In this document: in pieces, positions 8,237 to 16,696 of the stretch
Position numbering within the stretch: the first letter of the stretch is position 1
Layout of the letters: every line of letters starts with the position of its first letter
DNA from: Delta-02 sp964513565
GTDB taxonomy: Bacteria > Desulfobacterota > Syntrophorhabdia > Syntrophorhabdales > Syntrophorhabdaceae
Assembly: GCA_964513565.1 (NCBI GenBank)
Contig: CAZENE010000015.1
Span: 1-64,000 of the forward strand
Direction: 5' to 3'
Length of the DNA stretch: 64,000 bases
Made by a program: the position numbers and the translations under genes
Notes under the pieces: model-generated
Told to the model about the DNA's origin: nothing
The model's input: the letters and a program-made list of their open reading frames with translations, nothing else
Database searches by the model: none

Positions 8237-9121
8237 CTACGCTTTTCCTATATTTCCGCCCAGGGATTTCCAGAACATATCTTCCATATCCGAGCCCAGC
8301 TGGTATATGCCTTGTTTTTCCATGGATTTTACGCGTCTGTCGTATTTATCCTCGAGCTCCGACATGATACCTGCGACCTCCGGGGAATCTTTCAACCGCT
8401 CCGTTATTACCTGTCGCTGATGCAGGGCCCTGTCAAATTCTTCCTTGTCGATAGGGATATTATAGAGCGTGTTGAGAACTTCCATAAGTCTTACTTTGCC
8501 CAGGTAATCTTCTTCCATAACCACGTATTGCGGCAATGAGACGATAAATACGGCGGAGTCTATCCCTGCATCGGCCGCGTGTTTCGTGATCAGGTTGGTA
8601 TATGTGGAAGGGCCGTGATACGTGATCGGCATTGCTCCCGCCATTCGGATATCCTTCAGGGCACTCTCGCCCATACCGTAGCCGCTCACAAGCAGCGGCC
8701 GTGTATGGGGCACGATATCGTACATGCTCCCGAGCAATACGTATTTGCTTGTTTCGAGTTTCGTGAGGACCTTGAGGACTGAGTCAACATACAAATGGGC
8801 ATTTGAATGAGGTTCCAGGAGATCGAGGATGACCAGGTCATTTTGCCCGTCACGGCGGGCATACTTGATCGTTGTGTTGGGGATCGACATTTCATTGATG
8901 CCCCCTTCGATGGTGATGACAGGGCGGTACCGTGTAAAATCATAGAACCATCCCGGTTTTGCGATCTTGCCGAGTTCAAACGCGGCAAATTGCCGGGAGA
9001 TCTCCTCGATGACCATGCTTCCAACATTATTCACATCGATCCAGGGCCTTAGAGTTGCAAATACTATGGGCTGATTCAACTTCGGGACCGGGTCGGTCAA
9101 CTGAAACGCTCCTAACCTCAC
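8237..9121 (-). CDS. PAC2-family protein
   Basis: 294 residues with the layout of the PAC2 (proteasome assembly chaperone 2-like, formerly DUF75) family: an N-terminal strand region (PIVFATLRPWIDVNNVGSM), LVSGYGMGESALKD, and TYHGPSTYTNLITKHAADAG in the core, and a C-terminal acidic helical tail. Bacterial members have no established function; some are described as ATP-grasp-like or scaffold proteins. It converges with the unknown gene at 7550, and faces the site-2 protease gene across a 343-bp region. Confidence 0.82.
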   Translation of the reverse strand: MRLGAFQLTDPVPKLNQPIVFATLRPWIDVNNVGSMVIEEISRQFAAFELGKIAKPGWFYDFTRYRPVITIEGGINEMSIPNTTIKYARRDGQNDLVILDLLEPHSNAHLYVDSVLKVLTKLETSKYVLLGSMYDIVPHTRPLLVSGYGMGESALKDIRMAGAMPITYHGPSTYTNLITKHAADAGIDSAVFIVSLPQYVVMEEDYLGKVRLMEVLNTLYNIPIDKEEFDRALHQRQVITERLKDSPEVAGIMSELEDKYDRRVKSMEKQGIYQLGSDMEDMFWKSLGGNIGKA

Positions 9122-9206
9122 AAAAACCTCCGTTAAATAAGGTAATGCGGTTTACAATCGTCTGTCAAGCAGCTCTTTTATCGCCTCCACTATTGCAATT
9201 TTCTTT

Positions 9207-9227
9207 CGTATGCCATTGCGGCATACG
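9207..9227. promoter_or_regulatory. Inverted repeat between divergent genes
   Basis: Perfect 8-bp arms CGTATGCC and GGCATACG around ATTGC, in the gap between the divergent PAC2 and site-2 protease genes; GGCATAC also recurs in part at about 9243. It could be a regulator site or an RNA hairpin in a leader. The rest of the 9122-9464 gap shows no ORF or RNA gene. Confidence 0.35.
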
Positions 9228-9464
9228 CAGGGGCTTGCGGATGGCATACAGACTGCACGTATGAACGTCAAGCCGGGCACTTATTCCTCACGATCAACAA
9301 AGATTTACGTTCTTTGACGGACAGTAACTCTTTACGACTCGCGATACACGACTTAGGTTCTTAATGGAACCCAGGGCAGCGTGATGCGTGCAAATCGATC
9401 CCTTTCAATCTCGGCATCAAACCGGGTCGCTCTTTTTTTGACACAAATCACATGAGGGGAGATT

Positions 9465-10589
9465 ATGTTCCAAAAAAGGATCAAGCTTTTCAGGATATTC
9501 GGTTTTGAGGTCGGCATAGATCCCAGTTGGACCATTCTCGCTATATTGATAGCCTGGTCGCTTTCGATGGGCCTTTTCCCGGCGCAGTATGAAGGACTGC
9601 CGACCGGAACGTATTGGCTCATGGGTATTGTCGGTATGCTCGGGCTGTTTTTCTCGATAATCTTCCATGAATTATCACATTCTCTCGTCGCGCGGAGGGT
9701 TGGGACAAGAATCCAGGGCATCACGCTGTTCATGTTCGGCGGTGTCGCCGAGATGGGAGAGGACTCACCAGGCCCTCTGCCTGAATTCCTGATGGCTATT
9801 GCAGGACCCATTTCGAGCCTGGTCCTTTCCGCGATCTTCTACGGCATCGTCATTTTTATTATAGATCCGGGCCCGATCGCCGGGGTTTTCTGGTACCTGG
9901 CAATGATCAACGTAATTCTGGCCATTTTCAATTTACTGCCCGCATTTCCGCTGGATGGCGGCCGGGTCCTGCGCAGCGGTCTTTGGGCGTGGAAAAAGGA
10001 CCTGCGTTGGGCTACGCGCGTTGCATCCCGTATTGGAACGGGTTTTGGGATATTCATAATCGCTCTGGGGATCCTTCAATTTCTCACCGGCAATTTCCTG
10101 GGCGGGATGTGGTATTTCCTTATCGGGCTTTTCCTGAGAAACGCGGCGCGTTCAGCATACGAGCAATTAATGATCCGCCAGGCACTAGAAGGTGAATCGG
10201 TCATGCGCTTCATGAACACGGAACCGATCACGGTAAGGCCGTCCATACTGGTCAAAGATCTCGTTGATGACTATGTTTATAAATACCACCACAAAATGTT
10301 TCCCATTGTGGAAGATTCCGGGCAGCTGGTGGGCTGTGTCACGACCAGGCAGGTGAACGATGTACCCCGTCAGGACTGGGAGAAAAAACACGTCGGGGAT
10401 ATCTCCCAGCCTTGCTCGGAGGAAAACGTCGTAGACCCCCAGACCGATGCGATGAAGGCCTTGTCGATAATGACACGAACCGGGGCAAGCCGCCTGCTCG
10501 TCGCGACCGGAAATAAACTCGTCGGCATACTGGCGCTCAAGGACATGCTCAAATTCCTGTCACTGAAAGTAGAAATGGAAGAGACATAA
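9465..10589 (+). CDS. Site-2 protease (M50) with two CBS domains
   Basis: A 374-residue intramembrane metalloprotease. The zinc site HELSH is at residues 68-72, and the third ligand is Asp164 in NLLPAFPLDGGRVL. Membrane helices fill residues 15-220. The C-terminal third (about 235-370) is a CBS pair (MRFMNTEPITVRPS, VGCVTTRQVND; then SIMTRTGASRLLVAT, VGILALKDML), which usually senses adenine nucleotides. This is the Rip1-like/CBS-type S2P subgroup. It probably cleaves a membrane-anchored regulator within the inner membrane. A lipoprotein gene follows 39 bases later and may be co-transcribed. Confidence 0.92.
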   Translation: MFQKRIKLFRIFGFEVGIDPSWTILAILIAWSLSMGLFPAQYEGLPTGTYWLMGIVGMLGLFFSIIFHELSHSLVARRVGTRIQGITLFMFGGVAEMGEDSPGPLPEFLMAIAGPISSLVLSAIFYGIVIFIIDPGPIAGVFWYLAMINVILAIFNLLPAFPLDGGRVLRSGLWAWKKDLRWATRVASRIGTGFGIFIIALGILQFLTGNFLGGMWYFLIGLFLRNAARSAYEQLMIRQALEGESVMRFMNTEPITVRPSILVKDLVDDYVYKYHHKMFPIVEDSGQLVGCVTTRQVNDVPRQDWEKKHVGDISQPCSEENVVDPQTDAMKALSIMTRTGASRLLVATGNKLVGILALKDMLKFLSLKVEMEET

Positions 10590-10628
10590 GGCCTTAGGAA
10601 AGAACAATAATGGTAAAGAGAGGACCTC

Positions 10629-11069
10629 ATGAAACATGTAGCGTCGATAATGATTATCCTGGCGTTGTTTACCGCCGCAAGCTGTGACCTCAGAAAAGAA
10701 TCCGCAAAAACGGAAGAACAAAGCCCGGTCCAGGAAGTGCGAAAGGATATCACGCAGGATGCCCGGGAGGCGAGGATGACCCCGGAACAGGAGATGGCCC
10801 ATTACAGGGAGGAAGCACGGGTAAAACTGGAACAATTCGATGAAAATATCAAGAAGATCCAGCAAGATACGGCGGATAAGCAAAAAGATGCAAAGTACAA
10901 AAAGGATATGGAAGATCTGAAAATATTGCGTGACACAGCCGCGCAAAAGCTTGCACAGCTGGAATCCGGCACCATGGAAACATGGGAAAAATTTAAAGCC
11001 GAGATGGACTATGCATTTACCCGGCTGGATGAACATTTCCGATACGTATCCGCGGAACATGGGTCGTAA
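10629..11069 (+). CDS. Small coiled-coil lipoprotein
   Basis: 146 residues with a lipoprotein signal peptide ending FTAASC; Cys19 is the lipidated residue and is followed by Asp, which in E. coli keeps a lipoprotein in the inner membrane. The mature part is strongly charged (KKIQQDTADKQKDAKYKKD) and predicts long helices, likely a coiled coil. GAGG precedes ATG 10629. It follows the site-2 protease closely. I do not recognise the family. Confidence 0.78.
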   Translation: MKHVASIMIILALFTAASCDLRKESAKTEEQSPVQEVRKDITQDAREARMTPEQEMAHYREEARVKLEQFDENIKKIQQDTADKQKDAKYKKDMEDLKILRDTAAQKLAQLESGTMETWEKFKAEMDYAFTRLDEHFRYVSAEHGS

Positions 11070-11108
11070 AACGTATAACGCAAACTTTCAATAAATCAAA
11101 AATGTTGG

Positions 11109-11172
11109 ATCCCGGCGTCAAGCGCCGGGATGACGGCTGAGAGTGATTCAAGCTATCGCCGGGATGACGGCG
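11109..11172. repeat. REP-like GC hairpins between convergent genes
   Basis: ATCCCGGCG and CGCCGGGAT (11109-11131) form a 9-bp stem with a TCAAG loop; the GCCGGGATGACGG part recurs at about 11157-11169. The element sits between the convergent lipoprotein and mutM genes and could end both transcripts. A similar sequence (TGGACCGCGGCG, loop, ACGCCGGAGTGACGG) occurs at 47371-47404, so this looks like a dispersed REP family. Confidence 0.55.
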
Positions 11173-11217
11173 ATTCAAATGACAGTCTGCGCGTTTGGGC
11201 CTTACGATTCGCAGTAA

Positions 11218-12012
11218 CTATATCTTCTGCGACTGTGGGCAGAAGTATGATGTTCTGCCGGACACTTTGATGCTTTCTATCGGGCCTACGCATCCGGCAA
11301 ATTTTCGTCTGCTTCTCCGGTAAGGAGTGATCCAGGATTCCGGGAATTTCCGCGGGTCGGCCCGGTATTCAATAGCCTTTCTCAGGACATGTTTTGTTTT
11401 CGTGAACAGCCGCTTCATCATCGCCTCATCGAGTTGGCTCATTTTGCGTGAAGGGTGAATGTTGGATTGATACATGATCTCGTCGGAATAAACATTACCG
11501 ATCCCCGCGATCAGGGACTGGTCGGTAAGGGCGGCCTTTACGGTTGACCTTTTCGCCTTTGAAAGCGCCTTTTTGAAGGAAGACAAATCGAGGGACCTCG
11601 ACATGGCGTCCGGACCGAGGTCATGCTGGCGTATGTAATCATCGACGCTGGGGATAAGCTCTATCCGTCCAAGCTTTCTCTGCGAGGCGTACGCCAGGTG
11701 GCTGCCCCGGGCAAACGATATGAGGAGCCGGTCAAAAGGAGGTTCTTCGGAACGGTCCTTGAAATATTTAAGATATCCGGTCATGCCGAAATGCATGGCA
11801 AGCCAGCCATCGCGCGTGAGGTGAATAAAAAGATGTTTCCCATGTCTGCGTGATTCTTCGAACGAATTGCCTCTGAGGATCTCAACGAGTTTTTCCGGGG
11901 AAACTCCTTTTAAAATATTGTTGCTGAACACTTCGACATACTCAATGGTTTGATGAAGCGCGTTAAGATCAATATATTGTCTAAAAATTTCCACATCAGG
12001 TAATTCCGGCAT
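11218..12012 (-). CDS. mutM: Formamidopyrimidine/endonuclease VIII-type DNA glycosylase with an eroded zinc finger
   Basis: A 264-residue Fpg/Nei-family enzyme. It begins MPELPDVE, providing the catalytic Pro2 and Glu3. The helix-two-turn-helix segment (DQSLIAGIGNVYSDEIMYQS) is intact. The family removes oxidised purines such as 8-oxoguanine and nicks the strand. The C-terminal zinc finger normally has two Cys pairs; here only one Cys of each pair remains (GC in KFAGCVG and FC in YFCPQS), so zinc is unlikely to be bound in the standard way. The fold of the finger loop (SIKVSGRTSYF) is retained, as in known zincless members. Confidence 0.88.
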   Translation of the reverse strand: MPELPDVEIFRQYIDLNALHQTIEYVEVFSNNILKGVSPEKLVEILRGNSFEESRRHGKHLFIHLTRDGWLAMHFGMTGYLKYFKDRSEEPPFDRLLISFARGSHLAYASQRKLGRIELIPSVDDYIRQHDLGPDAMSRSLDLSSFKKALSKAKRSTVKAALTDQSLIAGIGNVYSDEIMYQSNIHPSRKMSQLDEAMMKRLFTKTKHVLRKAIEYRADPRKFPESWITPYRRSRRKFAGCVGPIESIKVSGRTSYFCPQSQKI

Positions 12013-12189
12013 AAAAACCTCTCTTGCCGCGGCGTCGAATACATTTGTGATTGCCTCAAAAGGTTTGAGTGCACTCTATTCACACTATAGGCATGAAAAT
12101 AAATGTGTCAATTTGACGGTACATAAAAGCATATCGAAATCTTATGGTTGCGTTTCGGAAAATTTCTTTTCATCTTTAGTTTCGTTTTG

Positions 12190-12219
12190 TTGACAGCACG
12201 GCGCAAGGTTTCATATAAT
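12190..12219 (+). promoter_or_regulatory. Sigma70-type promoter of the mla operon
   Basis: TTGACA (12190-12195) and TATAAT (12214-12219) are exact consensus boxes separated by 18 bp. Transcription would begin near 12226, leaving a leader of about 140 bases before mlaE. I see no other gene in 12013-12366 and no convincing riboswitch in the leader. This is the strongest promoter match in the window. Confidence 0.8.
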
Positions 12220-12366
12220 GGCGTACGGGATCGAATTTTTTTGGTTATCCCATTAAATTGCCGATCTGGTCGCATCCCGGTCTTTTAAGCGCGAACAGGA
12301 TGTCTATTGTAAGATATGAATGATCAGGCTGATACTGCAGGGCCCATTGGGGAAGGAACTTAAGCC

Positions 12367-13215
12367 ATGGACGGACAGAGCAAATTTTCCGCGAGGACTG
12401 TATCTGTACCATTATCCCGGAAGCCGGGTCCCATCGTCGCCTTTTTTGGCCCCATCGGGGCTTTTGCAATACGTACGTTGGGCAATATCGGTGCACTGGC
12501 AATTTTTTTCTCTCTGGCGTTCATTAATATTTTCCGTCCAAAACAGCTGCGTGAGATCGTAAGCCAGACCTATTACATCGGGGCAAAATCATCCTTGATC
12601 GTGATGCTCGTAGGCTTGTTCACCGGAATGGTGCTCGGGCTCCAGCTTTTCTACACGCTGGTCAAGTTCGGTTCGGTCGGTGCATTGGGGTCTGCGATCG
12701 CGTTATCCCTTATCCGTGAGCTTGGTCCGGTGCTTACGGCTATAATGATAGCCGCCCGCGCCGGTTCCGCGATGGCCGCGGAGATCGGCATCCTGCGTAA
12801 TTCGGAGCAGATCGACGCCCTTTATGCAATGGGTGTGGACCCCTTGCGCTATTTGATCAGCCCGAGGATAGCCGCTTCCATAATCAGTTTCCCCCTGCTT
12901 ACCGCTTTTTTTGATCTTATCGGCATACTCGGGGGGTACATTACCGGGGTTCTCCTTCTCGGCACAAATGCGGGAACCTATTTCTATCGTGTCCAGTCCT
13001 CCCTGGGCATGATCGACATCCGGGGGGGGTTCATTAAGGCCCTTGTCTTTGGGGCCATTGTCTCATGCGTCTGCTGTTTTCAAGGTTATTTCTGCCACAT
13101 GAGGAAAGATGGGTTCGGCGCCAAATCTGTCGGCTTGGCAACGGTATCGGCAGTTGTTATCTCGTGTGTTTTGATCCTGGTGTCCGATTACGTCGTCACG
13201 TCGTTCTTGATGTAG
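12367..13215 (+). CDS. mlaE: Mla lipid-transport ABC permease
   Basis: 282 residues with the MlaE/YrbE permease layout: a membrane block, the conserved REFGPVLTAIMIAARAGSA-type stretch (here starting RELGPVL), the EIGILRNSEQIDALYAMGVD coupling region, and PRIAASIISFPLLTAF. It forms the inner-membrane dimer of the Mla complex that moves phospholipids between inner and outer membranes. GGAAGG lies upstream of ATG 12367. It is the first gene of an mlaE-F-D-C-A operon with gaps of at most 14 bases between genes. Confidence 0.95.
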   Translation: MDGQSKFSARTVSVPLSRKPGPIVAFFGPIGAFAIRTLGNIGALAIFFSLAFINIFRPKQLREIVSQTYYIGAKSSLIVMLVGLFTGMVLGLQLFYTLVKFGSVGALGSAIALSLIRELGPVLTAIMIAARAGSAMAAEIGILRNSEQIDALYAMGVDPLRYLISPRIAASIISFPLLTAFFDLIGILGGYITGVLLLGTNAGTYFYRVQSSLGMIDIRGGFIKALVFGAIVSCVCCFQGYFCHMRKDGFGAKSVGLATVSAVVISCVLILVSDYVVTSFLM

Positions 13216-13222
13216 GGAAGGT

Positions 13223-14467
13223 ATGGAAACACCACTGATAGAATTCAGGAATGTCACGAAACGGTTCAACGGAAAAACCGTGCTGGACAATATCAATCTG
13301 AGCATTTTCGAGAATCAGGTCACGACGATCATTGGAAAAAGCGGCACCGGGAAGAGCGTGCTTCTCAAACATATTATCGGCCTCCTGAAACCGGATGAAG
13401 GTTCGATCCTTTTCCAAGGCCAACCGGTCAGCAAGATGAAAAGAGCGGAATGGGAGGGACACCGCAAAGAGATAGCGTATCTGTTCCAGAACAACGCACT
13501 TTTTGATTCCATGACCGTTTTTGATAATGTGGCATTTCCTTTACGCAAGACAACCAGGTTAAGCAAGGGCGAAATAGAGAAGCGGGTTATGAAGAGGATC
13601 GAAGACCTGGAACTTGTGGAGGCGGTCGGGAAATTCCCTTCTGAACTTTCCGGCGGCATGCAAAAACGTGTCGCGCTGGCACGGGCGCTTGTGACCGATC
13701 CCAAGATAGTGCTTTTTGACGAACCGACAACCGGTCAGGACCCCATCCGGAAGAATATGATCCTAAGCATGATCATGCATTACAGGAAGAAGTTTGGCTT
13801 TACTGCCGTAATGATAAGCCATGACATCCCGGATGTATTTTTTATTTCGGACCGGGTGATCATACTCTGGGAGGGAAGTGTCGGTTTTGAGGGACCGTAC
13901 GAGGAAGCCCTGCGGTTGAAAGTGCCCATGATCGAGGAGTTCTTGCGAAGCCTTGACGGCTTTGAGGACCAACTGACGGGTCTTTTATCGCGGGAAGCGT
14001 TTAAGATGCATTATTCGGCCATGCTCGGAAACGCGTCCGTGGAAAAAACGACAGCCGCATTGTTTAGCGTCCGGCTGAATATTCTTTACGAAGCCTTGGG
14101 GGCGCAGGCCTCCGTCGAGGTTCTCAAGGCGCTCGGGGAGTATACGAACCGCTACTTCAACAATGTCGGTGGATTCTCGGCCCGTCACAGCAGGGATGAA
14201 ATTCTGACCATCTTTCCCCACAAGGATATCGACGAGGCCAGGAAACTGGTACAGGATTTTGCGCACAAATTGACGGACAGTGTAATTGACCGGATCAGGA
14301 GCGTTGTTTCGTCGGGACCAGGGTCAGAAACATGTTTCGACATCTATATACGCGCCGGAGTAATGGAAGTTTCCCCTGATGATTCCATAGAACAGATAAT
14401 CGAAAAGGGACGTGAAGAACAGGAGATCATTTCAAAATACCGCTGTGATTTTGGAGGTAAAGAATAA
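13223..14467 (+). CDS. mlaF: Mla ABC ATPase fused to a degenerate GGDEF-like domain
   Basis: 414 residues, about 150 longer than ordinary MlaF. Residues 1-245 form the ATPase: Walker A GKSGTGKS, signature LSGGMQKRVALARAL, Walker B IVLFDEPTTGQDP. Residues 249-405 match the pattern of a GGDEF domain: DQLTGLLSREAF at the start, RHSRDEI at about 320 where RYGGDEF is expected, and AGVMEVSPDDSIEQIIEKG at the end where the SIGVA...DDSIEELI helix occurs. Both glycines of the active loop are lost, so cyclic-di-GMP synthesis is not expected; a regulatory or nucleotide-binding role is possible. The gene overlaps mlaD by one base. Confidence 0.92.
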   Translation: METPLIEFRNVTKRFNGKTVLDNINLSIFENQVTTIIGKSGTGKSVLLKHIIGLLKPDEGSILFQGQPVSKMKRAEWEGHRKEIAYLFQNNALFDSMTVFDNVAFPLRKTTRLSKGEIEKRVMKRIEDLELVEAVGKFPSELSGGMQKRVALARALVTDPKIVLFDEPTTGQDPIRKNMILSMIMHYRKKFGFTAVMISHDIPDVFFISDRVIILWEGSVGFEGPYEEALRLKVPMIEEFLRSLDGFEDQLTGLLSREAFKMHYSAMLGNASVEKTTAALFSVRLNILYEALGAQASVEVLKALGEYTNRYFNNVGGFSARHSRDEILTIFPHKDIDEARKLVQDFAHKLTDSVIDRIRSVVSSGPGSETCFDIYIRAGVMEVSPDDSIEQIIEKGREEQEIISKYRCDFGGKE

Positions 14468-14952
14468 TGAAAAAATATTCAATGGAGACAGCGGTGGGCA
14501 TCTTCATTGTGGTCGGTTTGATCTGCGTGGGGTATATGACGGTGAAGCTTGGCAATGTGTCGCTGTTCGGCGATAAGACATATCCGCTTTTTGCACGGTT
14601 CACGTCGGTTGCCGGCCTTCGCGTGGGCAGTTCGGTGGAGGTTTTCGGGATCCAGGTCGGTAGTGTTGAAAGCCTGAATATAGATCATGAAAGGCAGATG
14701 GGCATTGTAGGAATGAAGATCGATAAGAATGCGGTAATATATGATGATGCAAGCGCGACAATCAAGACTGCCGGGCTTATTGGCGATAAATATGTTAAAC
14801 TGGACCCGGGTGGATCGGGTGAGGCGCTGAAGCCGAAATCCTTTATAGTTCAGACATCGGTGCCTGCAGATATTGAAGACCTAATAGGCAAATACGCCTT
14901 TGGGGATGTGAAGAAGGATGAAGGCAAGGAGAATGGAGAACCTGCCAGGTAA
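14467..14952 (+). CDS. mlaD: Mla substrate-binding MCE-domain protein
   Basis: 161 residues. An N-terminal membrane anchor (VGIFIVVGLICVGYMTVKLG) is followed by one MCE domain (PLFARFTSVAGLRVGSSVEV, then the ATIKTAGLIGDKYVKLDPG stretch). It should form the periplasmic hexameric ring of the MlaFEDB complex that contacts phospholipid. Length is normal; it starts inside the mlaF stop codon (TAATG), showing coupling. Confidence 0.95.
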   Translation: MKKYSMETAVGIFIVVGLICVGYMTVKLGNVSLFGDKTYPLFARFTSVAGLRVGSSVEVFGIQVGSVESLNIDHERQMGIVGMKIDKNAVIYDDASATIKTAGLIGDKYVKLDPGGSGEALKPKSFIVQTSVPADIEDLIGKYAFGDVKKDEGKENGEPAR

Positions 14953-14966
14953 TAAAGGAGGATATT

Positions 14967-15563
14967 TTGAAAAGACTATTATCCGTTTTCATAATATTTT
15001 TTGTAATGCTTGTCCCATTGTGCCTGATCGCCGGGCCTGCTTTTGATTCTGTAAAGACAAACGTCAACGCCGTTATCGATGTCCTCAGGGATCCCAAGCT
15101 TAAGGGGCCCGCGGGGAAGAAGGCCAAGGAACAAAAAATAGAGACTATCGCCGATAAATTGTTTGATTATGTCGAGCTGTCTAAAAGGACCCTTGGCCTC
15201 AACTGGAATAAATTCACTGTCGATCAGCGCAAGGAATTCGTCGAACTCTTCAAGGGGATGCTGAGAGATACCTATATCGATAGAATTACGACATACACGA
15301 ACGAAAAAGTAACTTACATAAAAGAATTCCCGCTTACGGAAAATACGGTCGAAGTCCAGACCGCCATTATTTCTGCAAGAGGGCAAACCCCGATCAATTA
15401 TAGGGCAATTAAAAAAAATAACGAATGGAAGGTCTATGATGTCGTGATAGAAGGCGTGAGCCTGGTCAGCAATTATCGTACTCAATTCAGGGACATCCTC
15501 GGCAATAACCCTCCGCAGACGCTTATCGATACCTTGCGCAATAAAAAGGCAGGAAATAAATGA
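14967..15563 (+). CDS. mlaC: Mla periplasmic phospholipid-carrier protein
   Basis: 198 residues with a cleavable signal peptide (hydrophobic stretch ending CLIAGPA) and the MlaC/Ttg2D fold markers: DKLFDYVELSKRTLG, a WNKFTVDQRKEFVELFKGML segment and KNNEWKVYDVVIEGVSLVSN with the typical NYRTQF strand. It ferries phospholipids across the periplasm between MlaA and MlaD. The start is TTG at 14967, preceded by GGAGG. It overlaps mlaA (ATGA). Confidence 0.94.
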   Translation: MKRLLSVFIIFFVMLVPLCLIAGPAFDSVKTNVNAVIDVLRDPKLKGPAGKKAKEQKIETIADKLFDYVELSKRTLGLNWNKFTVDQRKEFVELFKGMLRDTYIDRITTYTNEKVTYIKEFPLTENTVEVQTAIISARGQTPINYRAIKKNNEWKVYDVVIEGVSLVSNYRTQFRDILGNNPPQTLIDTLRNKKAGNK

Positions 15564-16534
15564 GATATTGGTATGAGGTGAAGGCAAAACATCTTTTGAG
15601 GAAGATGCCCTTTTTCAAGACAGGGATGCTGTTTACCATCATGCTAATTCTCTGCTCCGGCAGTTCAATGCTCCATGCTCAGGATCATAATTCGGTATCG
15701 ATTCGTGCCCTTCACGATGGGCAGGCCGTGATGACGGGGGCCCTCACTGAAAAAGAGGAAGGCGTACCTGCAGTACAGACCGCATCCCCGGGGACCCCGG
15801 ACGATGAATATGGAGACGTAACCCCCGAAGAACTGGGCCCGGCCTCTAAAGACCGGAAGTCATCGGATGAATATGGAGACATTGCACCGGGTGATATTGC
15901 AGGGGCGGAGGGACAGGAAGAGGTATACGACCCGGTCAGGCCTTTCAATACGGCTATGTATCATTTCAATGACAAGCTTTACTTCTGGGCATGGAAGCCC
16001 GTATCAACAGGCTATAAAAAGGTCGTGCCCGGAGAGGTCAGAGGGATTCTGCTCAATTTCTATGAAAATTTAAAGGCCCCGGTACGGATCATAAACAACC
16101 TGCTGCAGGGCGACGCGGCCCATGCGGGGACCGAGTTTTTGAGCCTTCTCATCAATTCGACGATAGGGTTCTGGGGATTGAGAAACTGCGCGCAGGAATG
16201 TTACGGCATTCAGCGTGATTATGCCGATTTCGGACAGACACTCGGGAAGTGGGGGGTTGGATACGGTTTTTACCTCGTATTACCGTTTTTAGGTCCGTCG
16301 ACTGTCCGTGACGGCACGGGTCTTCTGATTGATTGGCCGATGAGGCCGACATCATATCTCGGAGAACAATTTTTGAACGATTATAATGTGGGGATATATA
16401 TTCATGAGAGGGTCAATTTTACCTCGTTCCATCTCGGTGAATATGAGGCTCTCAAGGATGCGTCTGTGGACCCGTATTTAGCGATGCGCGATATATATAT
16501 GCAGTATCGCAACAATCTTATCCAAAAGCATTGA
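15560..16534 (+). CDS. mlaA: MlaA/VacJ-family outer-membrane component
   Basis: 324 residues. The MlaA domain runs from about residue 130 (YDPVRPFNTAMYHFNDKLYF) to the end, including RIINNLLQGD, STIGFWG, DFGQTLGKWGVGYGFYLVLP and GPSTVRDG. MlaA removes misplaced phospholipids from the outer leaflet. The signal region contains a Cys (LILC) but not a good lipobox, so the protein may be cleaved after MLHA rather than lipidated. Residues about 75-115 form a disordered acidic linker in which a DEYGD segment is repeated twice (DEYGDVTPEEL and DEYGDIAPGDI). Last gene of the mla operon. Confidence 0.93.
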   Translation: MRYWYEVKAKHLLRKMPFFKTGMLFTIMLILCSGSSMLHAQDHNSVSIRALHDGQAVMTGALTEKEEGVPAVQTASPGTPDDEYGDVTPEELGPASKDRKSSDEYGDIAPGDIAGAEGQEEVYDPVRPFNTAMYHFNDKLYFWAWKPVSTGYKKVVPGEVRGILLNFYENLKAPVRIINNLLQGDAAHAGTEFLSLLINSTIGFWGLRNCAQECYGIQRDYADFGQTLGKWGVGYGFYLVLPFLGPSTVRDGTGLLIDWPMRPTSYLGEQFLNDYNVGIYIHERVNFTSFHLGEYEALKDASVDPYLAMRDIYMQYRNNLIQKH

Positions 16535-16558
16535 TCAAAGAACCAGCTGTGTCCAGCC

Positions 16559-16590
16559 GGCGATATAATAGGTAAATGCCCTATATCGCC
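16559..16590. terminator. Hairpin after the mla operon
   Basis: Perfect 9-bp arms GGCGATATA and TATATCGCC with a shorter inner AGG/CC pairing lie 25 bases after mlaA. There is no U-tract, so it may be an RNA-stabilising 3' hairpin or a factor-dependent terminator rather than a classical intrinsic one. Confidence 0.4.
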
Positions 16591-16696
16591 CCGGTCAGCC
16601 CTCGAGGGGATCACCCCGGACAAAAACGATACAGTTCCATGAAAAAATGGAATACAATAAACTTGGATGTTATCGCCGATCCGGGGAGGAACGGGT

